A stretch of 8,745 bases of DNA, from the NCBI GenBank assembly GCA_002353975.1, contig DEKQ01000132.1, forward strand, positions 1 through 8,745, given 5' to 3'. Position 1 is the stretch's first letter, and each line of letters opens with the position of its first letter. The DNA comes from Prevotellaceae bacterium UBA2718. Lineage in GTDB: Bacteria; Bacteroidota; Bacteroidia; Bacteroidales; Bacteroidaceae. Positions 1 to 5,597 of the stretch are shown here, piece by piece. Made by a program: the position numbers and the translations under genes. The notes below the pieces were generated by a model. That model saw nothing but the letters and a program-made list of their open reading frames with translations. It searched no databases and was not told the DNA's origin.

Positions 1-183
1 AAAATACAGAAAAAATGGATCAGTTACAGAGAAAAGTACCTCGAAAATTTGGAAATTCAAGAAGGGGCATGTACCTTTGCACCGCAAACCCTGAATATGA
101 TTGAACGGCTTTCCGCGGAGCCTATTCAACAAAAACAAGGGTTAAGAGAGAATCATTCAACTTCTGCCAGGGATAAGGATTAA
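1..183 (+). CDS. 3' end of an unrecognised gene (partial)
   Basis: Frame 1 is open from the first base to a TAA at 181-183, giving 60 residues with no start in the window. The visible part begins KIQKKWISYREKYLENLEIQ and contains CTFAPQTLNMIERL. It is charged and probably helical, with no motif, membrane segment or domain I recognise. The last 20 or so residues (from PIQQKQGLRE to HSTSARDKD) are encoded by two copies of the repeat that continues past the stop, so the real C-terminus may have been extended by repeat sequence. A competing frame (3-113) is open for 36 codons and ends GMYLCTANPEYD, so the choice of frame is not certain. Being open to the window edge favours a real gene but does not prove it. 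Confidence 0.4.
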   Translation, partial: KIQKKWISYREKYLENLEIQEGACTFAPQTLNMIERLSAEPIQQKQGLRENHSTSARDKD

Positions 184-250
184 GGTACCCAACAGGCATT
201 CAACCTATGGCAGGGTTAAGGTAAAAACCATTCAACTTTTTCTAGGGTAG
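124..250 (+). repeat. Four-copy repeat ATTCAAC-N7-AGGGTTAAGG
   Basis: Copies begin at 124, 155, 198 and 230. Each has ATTCAAC, exactly seven variable bases, then AGGG followed by TTAAG, ATAAGG, TTAAGG or TAG. Start-to-start distances are 31, 43 and 32 bases. The first two copies lie inside the open frame that ends at 183 and the last two lie beyond its stop. Within the third copy AACC and GGTT could pair, but the other copies do not keep this, so a shared hairpin is not supported. Function unknown. Confidence 0.75.
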
Positions 251-261
251 TACACATTTTC

Positions 262-293
262 ACTAAAAGACTAAAGGACTAAAGGACAAAAGG
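262..293 (+). repeat. 8-base tandem repeat, ACTAAAGG x4
   Basis: Four consecutive octamers, ACTAAAAG, ACTAAAGG, ACTAAAGG and ACAAAAGG, lie in the gene-free stretch before purA. The rest of this stretch (about 294-500) is AT-rich, with T-runs at 474-483 and 503-510. I see no gene there; small antisense frames cross it but have no recognisable protein character. An exact TATATTTG at 386-393 resembles a Bacteroidetes -7 box but lacks a convincing -33 partner. Confidence 0.75.
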
Positions 294-511
294 ACACTTT
301 TTTCTAAAAATAGCTTTTATCTTTTGCCAATAAAGAGCAAATTTGTATCTCGCTTGAGTGATATCTGAAGACCTGATCAGCCTTCTATATTTGTGCGTTT
401 TCGTTACTTGGAATAGTTGGTCTGCTTGCTTTTGTTTGGTTGGACATGTGAATGAAGGTTAAAACGAGGTGGATTTTTTTTTTGTCTTTCGGAAGTGTAG
501 GATTTTTTTTG

Positions 512-519
512 TAACTTTG
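512..519 (+). promoter_or_regulatory. Bacteroidetes-type -7 promoter element for purA
   Basis: TAACTTTG matches the Bacteroidetes primary sigma factor -7 consensus TAnnTTTG exactly and is followed by C and A, a common context. The -33 TTTG is not clear: at the expected distance (around 487-492) there is only TTTCGG. An initiation site near 525 is inferred, which would give a leader of about 65 bases before the purA ATG. Confidence 0.55.
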
Positions 520-528
520 CAGGGATAT

Positions 529-552
529 TGTGAAAGAGGGTTCTCCCTCACA
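529..552 (+). promoter_or_regulatory. Hairpin in the purA leader
   Basis: GAGGG (536-540) pairs with CCCTC (545-549) around a TTCT loop. TGT (529-531) can pair with ACA (550-552) across a one-sided GAAA bulge. It lies just downstream of the predicted promoter and about 40 bases before the start codon. No T-run follows, so it is not an obvious terminator. It does not resemble a purine riboswitch, which would need a three-way junction. Its role is unknown; leader-level control of purA is only a guess. Confidence 0.4.
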
Positions 553-590
553 TCCTACATGGTAAGTAAAACAGAAACAGTATAACAAAA

Positions 591-1862
591 ATGACAGGAA
601 AAGTAGATGTGCTCCTCGGTCTTCAGTGGGGCGATGAAGGAAAAGGTAAGGTAGTTGACGTTCTCACACCGCGTTATGATGTGGTGGCTCGCTTCCAGGG
701 CGGTCCTAACGCAGGTCATACCCTTGAGTTTAATGGAGAGAAGTATGTGCTGCGTTCTATTCCCTCTGGTATCTTCCAGGGTGGCAAGGTGAATATCATC
801 GGCAACGGCGTGGTGCTGGCTCCCGACCTCTTCATGGACGAGGCTAAGGATTTGGAGAAGAGCGGTCACGACCTGAAGAGTCGCCTCCACATATCAAAGA
901 AGGCTCACCTCATCATGCCTACGCACCGTGTGCTGGATGCGGCCATCGAGGCATCGAAGGGCAAGAACAAGGTGGGCACCACCGGCAAGGGTATCGGCCC
1001 TACATATTCTGACAAGATAGCTCGCACGGGTTTGCGTGTGGGTGACATACTGGAGAATTTTGAGGAGAAGTATGCGGCACACAAGGCTCGCCACGAGGAG
1101 CAGCTGCGCGCCATGAACTATACCGACTATGACATCAGCGAGGTGGAGAAGAAATGGCTTGAGGGCGTGGAGTATCTGAAGCAGTTCCCGATAGTCGATA
1201 GTGAGCATGAGATCAACAAGATGCTGCGCGAGGGTAAGAATGTGCTTTGCGAGGGCGCACAGGGCACTATGCTTGACGTGGATTTCGGCTCTTATCCGTT
1301 CGTCACCTCTTCAAACACCATCTGTGCCGGAGCATGCACGGGTCTGGGACTGGGACCGAACAAGATAGGTGAGGTCTATGGCATAATGAAGGCTTACTGC
1401 ACGCGTGTCGGCGCAGGGCCGTTCCCTACGGAGCTCTTTGACGAGACGGGCAAGAAGATGCGCGACATAGGTCACGAATACGGAGCCGTGACGGGACGCG
1501 AGCGTCGCTGCGGATGGATAGACCTCGTAGCTCTGCGCTATTCCATCATGGTCAACGGCGTGACGCAGCTCATCATGATGAAGAGTGACGTGCTCGACAC
1601 ATTCCCAACCATCAAGGCCTGTGTGGCATACAAAGTGAACGGAGTGGAGACACCTGACTTCCCGTATGACATAGAGAAGGGCATAGAGCCTGTCTATAAG
1701 GAGCTGAAAGGATGGCAGACGGATATGACGAAATTTACCTCAGAGGACGAGTTCCCGCAGGAGTTCAAGGACTATATCAAGTTCCTGGAAGAGCAGCTGG
1801 AGACACCAATAAGGATTATCTCCATCGGTCCTGACAGAGAACAGACGATAGAGAGAAAATAA
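591..1862 (+). CDS. purA: Adenylosuccinate synthetase
   Basis: This enzyme joins IMP and aspartate using GTP to form adenylosuccinate, the committed step toward AMP, in the cytoplasm. The 423-residue length is normal for the family. Visible motifs are the N-terminal GDEGKGK loop (residues 14-20, with the catalytic Asp15), NAGHT (40-44, with the catalytic His43), the GTTGKGIGPTYSDK segment (129-142), EGAQG (221-225), the IMP-binding YPFVTSSNT (235-243), the TGRERRCGWID segment (301-311) that contacts the nucleotides, and KSDVLD (331-336) near the guanine site. The ATG at 591 puts the phosphate loop at the usual distance from the N-terminus and follows an A-rich stretch, as expected in Bacteroidetes. 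The gene probably has its own promoter at 512-519. A heptamer array begins five bases after the stop codon. Confidence 0.97.
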   Translation: MTGKVDVLLGLQWGDEGKGKVVDVLTPRYDVVARFQGGPNAGHTLEFNGEKYVLRSIPSGIFQGGKVNIIGNGVVLAPDLFMDEAKDLEKSGHDLKSRLHISKKAHLIMPTHRVLDAAIEASKGKNKVGTTGKGIGPTYSDKIARTGLRVGDILENFEEKYAAHKARHEEQLRAMNYTDYDISEVEKKWLEGVEYLKQFPIVDSEHEINKMLREGKNVLCEGAQGTMLDVDFGSYPFVTSSNTICAGACTGLGLGPNKIGEVYGIMKAYCTRVGAGPFPTELFDETGKKMRDIGHEYGAVTGRERRCGWIDLVALRYSIMVNGVTQLIMMKSDVLDTFPTIKACVAYKVNGVETPDFPYDIEKGIEPVYKELKGWQTDMTKFTSEDEFPQEFKDYIKFLEEQLETPIRIISIGPDREQTIERK

Positions 1863-1866
1863 TGTA

Positions 1867-1973
1867 ATGTACCATTTACCATGTACAATGTACAATTTAC
1901 AATTTACAATGTACCGCTCGGCGCCCTGTGTGACGCTTGCGTAGCACAGCGGAGCAAGAATGTACAATTTTGT
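1867..1973 (+). repeat. Heptamer array (ATGTACC/ATTTACA type) between purA and hisS
   Basis: From 1867 seven heptamers run in register: ATGTACC, ATTTACC, ATGTACA, ATGTACA, ATTTACA, ATTTACA, ATGTACC. A palindromic unit then interrupts the array. After it comes a further ATGTACA (1960-1966) and the degraded ATTTTGT. Positions 1867-1898 match the left arm of the array after hisS (3411-3442) at 27 of 32 bases, and the reverse complement of its right arm (3485-3516) at 29 of 32. The same element is therefore present in both spacers. Confidence 0.85.
1915..1958. repeat. 44-base palindromic unit inside the heptamer array
   Basis: This GC-rich block sits between two copies of AATGTAC (1908-1914 and 1959-1965). 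It can fold as GCTC (1916-1919) with GAGC (1952-1955), CTGTG (1926-1930) with CACAG (1945-1949), and ACG (1933-1935) with CGT (1940-1942) around a CTTG loop. It also contains the palindrome GGCGCC (1920-1925). It resembles a REP-type palindrome that entered the array. No T-run follows directly, so a terminator role is possible but weak. Confidence 0.55.
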
Positions 1974-1989
1974 GAATGGTCAGCGAAGC

Positions 1990-2021
1990 TAATTCTTTAA
2001 TTCGTTAATTTGTTAATTCTA
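1990..2021 (+). repeat. 8-base tandem repeat just before hisS
   Basis: Four octamers, TAATTCTT, TAATTCGT, TAATTTGT and TAATTCTA, end four bases before the hisS ATG. They occupy the place of the ribosome binding region. The AT-rich, unstructured character fits Bacteroidetes initiation, which rarely uses Shine-Dalgarno pairing. Confidence 0.75.
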
Positions 2022-2025
2022 AAAC

Positions 2026-3405
2026 ATGGGCAAACCAAGCATACCCAAGGGAACACGTGATTTCGGCTCTTTGGAGATGTCCAAGAGAAACTATATCTTC
2101 AACACCATACGCAGGGTGTTTGAGCTCTACGGCTTTCGCCAGATAGAGACTCCGGCGATGGAGAACCTCTCTACGCTGATGGGCAAATACGGCGAGGAGG
2201 GTGACAAACTGCTCTTCAAGGTGCTCAACTCAGGTGATTTCCTGCATGGCATGACCGCCGACGAGGTGGCCAACACATCAACCCAGAAACTGGCAGCGCG
2301 TTTCTGCGAGAAGGGATTGCGCTACGACCTTACGGTGCCCTTCGCACGCTATGTGGTGCAGCATCGTGAGGAGTTGCAGCTGCCTTTCAAGCGCTATCAG
2401 ATACAACCCGTATGGCGCGCCGACCGTCCGCAGAAGGGACGCTATCGTGAGTTCTACCAGTGTGACGTGGATGTCGTCGGCTCTGACTCGCTGCTCAATG
2501 AGGTGGACCTGATGCAGATAGCTGATACGGTGTTCACCGATTTCGGCGTGCGTGTGCAGATAAAAATCAATAACCGCAAGATACTCTCAGGCATAGCAGA
2601 AGCCATCGGCGAGGCAGACAAAATTATAGACATCACCGTTGCCATCGATAAGCTGGACAAGATAGGTCTTGAGGCTGTCAACGAAGAGCTGAGGCAGGAT
2701 GGCATCAGCGAGGATGCCATAGCCAAGCTGCAACCCATAATAAAGCTGGAAGGCAGCAATGCAGAGAAGCTGAACACTATCGCTGAGGTGCTCAAGGACT
2801 CGGAAACGGGAATGAAGGGCGTGGAAGAGATGCGCTTCATCCTCGGTACGATAGGGGCTTTGGACACGCAGAACGGCAGCCTGAACAACGAACTGCAACT
2901 GGATCTGACACTCGCGCGAGGACTGAACTATTACACCGGAGCCATCTTTGAGGTTAAGGCTCTTGACGTGCAGATAGGCAGCATCACCGGCGGTGGGCGC
3001 TATGACAACCTTACGGGCATCTTCGGTATGCCGGGCCTCTCGGGAGTTGGCATATCCTTTGGAGCTGACCGCATATACGACGTGCTGAACCAGCTGGATC
3101 TCTATCCCAAGGAGACGGTGACAGGCACAAAACTTCTGTTCATCAACTTCGGGGCGCAGGAGACGGCCTACTGCCTGCCCATAGCACAGGAATGCCGAAA
3201 GGCCGGTATAGCCACCGAGGTATATGCCGACAGCGTGAAGATGAAAAAGCAGATGTCATACGCCAACGCCCTCAATATCCCATTCGTGGCACTCTGTGGC
3301 GAGAATGAGATGAAGGAAGGGAAGGTGACGCTGAAGAATATGAACAGCGGCGAGCAGCAACTGCTGACTCCGAAAGAGTTGATTGATGTAATTAATAATG
3401 CATAA
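2026..3405 (+). CDS. hisS: Histidyl-tRNA synthetase
   Basis: This class IIa synthetase charges tRNA-His with histidine in the cytoplasm. At 459 residues it is of the longer type seen in Bacteroidetes. The N-terminus has the expected PKGTRDF (residues 7-13). The catalytic core shows DLTVPFARYV (101-110), motif 2 from FKRYQIQPVWRADRP to REFYQCDVDVVG (121-152), the histidine-binding LARGLNYYTGAIFE (296-309), and motif 3 with GGGRYDNLTGIFG and GVGISFGADR (322-349). The insertion domain lies roughly at 175-285 and the anticodon-binding domain from about 367 to the end. The ATG at 2026 sits just ahead of the conserved N-terminal motif. The last codons run into repeat-like sequence: the 11-base string ATAATGCATAA at the stop (3395-3405) also spans the miaA stop (5504-5514), in another frame. 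Confidence 0.97.
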   Translation: MGKPSIPKGTRDFGSLEMSKRNYIFNTIRRVFELYGFRQIETPAMENLSTLMGKYGEEGDKLLFKVLNSGDFLHGMTADEVANTSTQKLAARFCEKGLRYDLTVPFARYVVQHREELQLPFKRYQIQPVWRADRPQKGRYREFYQCDVDVVGSDSLLNEVDLMQIADTVFTDFGVRVQIKINNRKILSGIAEAIGEADKIIDITVAIDKLDKIGLEAVNEELRQDGISEDAIAKLQPIIKLEGSNAEKLNTIAEVLKDSETGMKGVEEMRFILGTIGALDTQNGSLNNELQLDLTLARGLNYYTGAIFEVKALDVQIGSITGGGRYDNLTGIFGMPGLSGVGISFGADRIYDVLNQLDLYPKETVTGTKLLFINFGAQETAYCLPIAQECRKAGIATEVYADSVKMKKQMSYANALNIPFVALCGENEMKEGKVTLKNMNSGEQQLLTPKELIDVINNA

Positions 3406-3516
3406 TTACCATGTACCATTGACCATTGACCATTTACAATTTTCATTGGGTCATTTAGGCTATTGAATTCCAATCGAATCAGATAAATTGTACATGGTAC
3501 ATGGTACATTGTACAT
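3404..3516. repeat. Large imperfect inverted repeat made of heptamers
   Basis: The left arm (3411-3442) is ATGTACC, ATTGACC, ATTGACC, ATTTACA, ATTT; an AATTACC unit before it overlaps the hisS stop. The right arm (3485-3516) is its reverse complement at 26 of 32 positions. The 42-base loop (3443-3484) holds a small inner palindrome, ATTG-AATTC-CAAT (3462-3474). The whole can form a long hairpin in RNA or a cruciform in DNA. It fills most of the hisS-esterase spacer and ends 22 bases before the esterase start. No T-run follows, so it is not a standard intrinsic terminator. Confidence 0.8.
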
Positions 3517-3538
3517 AGTACTAACCTAAGAAAGAAAA

Positions 3539-4516
3539 ATGAAAAAGCTTCTACTAATCCTCTGTTCAGCGCTGGTGCTTATGAGTGCCTCGCAGAAACG
3601 TGCCACAATTTTCATAATCGGCGATTCCACCGCAGCCAACAAGGACATAAAGAAAGGTCCGGAACGTGGCTGGGGTATGGCTTTGCAGGGTTTCTTTACT
3701 GAGAATATAAGAGTAGATAACCGTGCTCTCAACGGTCGTTCGTCACGCTCGTTCATCATAGAGGGCCATTGGCAGAAGGTGCTCGACGCAATGAAGCCCG
3801 GTGACTATCTCATCATACAGTTTGGGCATAACGATGAGAAGGGTAAGATAGGCGATAAGCGCCATACGGACGCAGGCCTCACGTTTGATGATAACTACCG
3901 TATGTATGCACGTGCTGCACAGGCAAAGGGCGCTACGCCAATCATCATGAACTGCGTGGTGAGACGTAATTTCTATCGCCAGACAGATCTCAGCGTGGAC
4001 GATGAGTCTCTGCGCACTCCTGTCAATGCAGGTCCTGTAGCCAACAGCAATGCAGAGAAGGTGAACAGCGACACGCTGATAGACACTCACGGCTACTATG
4101 CCCAGACACCTGAACACGTGGCGAAGATGCTCGGTGTGCCGTATATTGACGCAAACAAGATAACGAAGGATTTGGAAAACGGTCTTGGCGTGGAGAAATC
4201 AAGACAGTTGCACATGATAAGCGTCACGGGCAAGGATAATACGCACTATACCGTGTATGGAGCGCATGTGGTAGCAGGACTTCTGGCTGATGAGATAGCA
4301 AAGGTGTGTCCGGAGTTGAAACCCTATGTGCGTCACTATGACTATGTGGTATCAGAAAAAGGCTTCGGTAACTACCTGACTTTGCAGGACGCCGTGGATG
4401 CTGTTCCCGCAGGCAAGGCAGCCACTATCTGTGTGCTGGACGGTAAATGGAAGAAGCCAAAGACGGCAGGCAAGACAATACGCTTTGCAAAGTTCTCTAC
4501 TGCCTCAATACGCTAA
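3539..4516 (+). CDS. CE12-type rhamnogalacturonan acetylesterase with CE8 stub
   Basis: This is a secreted SGNH hydrolase expected to remove acetyl groups from the rhamnogalacturonan backbone of pectin. Residues 1-18 form a signal peptide (MKK, a hydrophobic stretch, then SAS). The catalytic signatures are GDST (28-31, nucleophile Ser30), NGRSSRSF (65-72), GHND (96-99), and DNTHYT (233-238, supplying Asp233 and His236). VVRRNF and DTHGYY are also typical of the CE12 family. The esterase domain ends near residue 262. The rest, YDYVVSEKGFGNYLTLQDAV and onward, is the opening of a CE8 pectin methylesterase domain (compare the family pattern VV-DGSG-Y-TIQ-AIDAVP), but it stops after about 60 residues, before any CE8 catalytic Asp. 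The gene is therefore probably a truncated CE12-CE8 fusion. The esterase half looks intact and could still work. The neighbours are housekeeping genes, not a polysaccharide utilisation locus. Confidence 0.85.
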   Translation: MKKLLLILCSALVLMSASQKRATIFIIGDSTAANKDIKKGPERGWGMALQGFFTENIRVDNRALNGRSSRSFIIEGHWQKVLDAMKPGDYLIIQFGHNDEKGKIGDKRHTDAGLTFDDNYRMYARAAQAKGATPIIMNCVVRRNFYRQTDLSVDDESLRTPVNAGPVANSNAEKVNSDTLIDTHGYYAQTPEHVAKMLGVPYIDANKITKDLENGLGVEKSRQLHMISVTGKDNTHYTVYGAHVVAGLLADEIAKVCPELKPYVRHYDYVVSEKGFGNYLTLQDAVDAVPAGKAATICVLDGKWKKPKTAGKTIRFAKFSTASIR

Positions 4517-4574
4517 CGCAGCATACATTGCGTAAGACAGACATCACAAATCCATCACTACAGAATATACAGAA

Positions 4575-5507
4575 TTGATAGTCATCCTTGGTCCCACAGC
4601 ATCGGGCAAGACACAGATAGCCACTCGGCTGGCGGCACATATAGGGGGAGAGATAATCTCTGCCGACTCGCGTCAGGTGTACCGCAGGATGGACATAGGT
4701 ACGGGTAAGGACTTGGGAGAATATGGCGATGTGCCGTATCACCTGATAGACATCTGTGAACCCGGGACGAAGTACAATCTCTTTCAGTATCAGCAGGATT
4801 TCCATAAGGCGTATGATGACATCGTCAGTCGTGGGAAGAAGCCTATACTCTGTGGAGGAACGGGATTATACATAGAGGCTGTGCTGAAAGGTTATCAGCT
4901 TGCTCCTGTCCCCGAGAACCCAGAGTTGAGAAAGCAACTGGAAGGCAAGACGCTGCAGGAGCTGACGGAGATGCTGACAGAACTCAAGCGGCGTAACGGC
5001 AGCGTGATGCACAACACAACGGATGTCGATACAAGTCAGCGTGCCATCAGAGCGATAGAGATAGAGATGGGGGAGGGGAGCAGGAAGAGTGTTCAGCCAG
5101 CAACCCCGGTCATTCAGTCGCCTTCGGTCTTTGGTGTCTCAATAGACAGAGAACTGAGGCGTGAAAAGATTTCCCGTCGTCTGCGCGCTCGCCTTGATGA
5201 GGGAATGGTAGAAGAAATCCAAGGTTTGCTGAACGAGGGAATACCGCCCGAGAACCTCATATACTATGGGTTGGAGTATAAGTATGTGACGCTTTATCTC
5301 ACCGGACAGATGTCTTATGATGATATGGTGAGCCGACTTGAGATAGCCATCCATCAGTTTGCCAAACGCCAGATGACTTGGTTCAGGGGGATGGAGCGCA
5401 GGGGCATAAGCATCAAGTGGCTGCCCGCTCCGCAAACCGAGGAGGAAATGCAAAAGACGATAGAATTAATAATTAATAATTCAAAATTCAAAATTCAAAA
5501 TTCATAA
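4575..5507 (+). CDS. miaA: tRNA dimethylallyltransferase
   Basis: This enzyme transfers a dimethylallyl group to A37 of tRNAs that read codons starting with U, improving decoding. Visible motifs are the P-loop GPTASGKT (residues 6-13), SADSRQVY (29-36, substrate and tRNA binding), DIGTGK (40-45), GGTGLYI (94-100), DVDTSQRAIRAIEIE (150-164), and FAKRQMTWFRG (262-272) near the C-terminus. The RRMDIGTGKD and HNTTDVDT wording resembles a MiaA subgroup found in Bacteroidetes. The frame has no ATG before the P-loop. The earliest usual start is TTG at 4575, only five residues ahead of the P-loop. The frame is open back to 4536, and the codons just upstream read ITTEYTEL, which looks like genuine MiaA sequence, so the true start may be non-standard or further upstream. 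The last dozen residues (IINNSKFKIQNS) come from the heptamer array and are probably not functional. Confidence 0.93.
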   Translation: MIVILGPTASGKTQIATRLAAHIGGEIISADSRQVYRRMDIGTGKDLGEYGDVPYHLIDICEPGTKYNLFQYQQDFHKAYDDIVSRGKKPILCGGTGLYIEAVLKGYQLAPVPENPELRKQLEGKTLQELTEMLTELKRRNGSVMHNTTDVDTSQRAIRAIEIEMGEGSRKSVQPATPVIQSPSVFGVSIDRELRREKISRRLRARLDEGMVEEIQGLLNEGIPPENLIYYGLEYKYVTLYLTGQMSYDDMVSRLEIAIHQFAKRQMTWFRGMERRGISIKWLPAPQTEEEMQKTIELIINNSKFKIQNS

Positions 5508-5597
5508 TGCATAACGCTTAATACTTAAAGCTTAAAGCTTAACGCTTAAAGCTTAACGCTTAACGCTTAAAGCTTAACGCTTAACGCTTAACGCAAT
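5465..5597 (+). repeat. 19-unit heptamer array from the end of miaA to the kinase start
   Basis: Nineteen 7-base units run in one unbroken register. They change step by step: ATTAATA x2, ATTCAAA x3, ATTCATA, ATGCATA, ACGCTTA, ATACTTA, then AAGCTTA and ACGCTTA mixed, and finally ACGCAAT. The array covers the last 13 or so codons of miaA, its TAA at 5505-5507, the whole 88-base spacer, and the first two bases of the kinase ATG. It leaves no room for a separate promoter or ribosome binding site for the kinase gene. The most regular part is CTTAA[A/C]G at 5524-5593, ten units. Confidence 0.88.

Noticed and set aside
386..393. TATATTTG as a second purA promoter
   Set aside because: It matches the -7 consensus, but no -33 TTTG lies at the right distance. 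In AT-rich sequence such matches occur by chance. It is mentioned in the entry for 262-293 only.
385..588. A 67-codon minus-strand frame before purA
   Set aside because: It covers the predicted purA promoter, leader hairpin and poly-T tracts (read as lysine-rich sequence) and shows no protein-like conservation signal.
4515..4531. ACGCA and TGCGT as a terminator after the esterase gene
   Set aside because: The stem is only five pairs with an 8-base loop, and no T-run follows.
4575..5507. miaA as a pseudogene because it lacks ATG
   Set aside because: The frame is intact for 310 codons with all family motifs, and TTG is a usable start. Loss of function is not shown.
1867..5597. The arrays as CRISPR
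   Set aside because: Units are 7 bases, directly adjacent and without unique spacers, and no cas gene is in the window.
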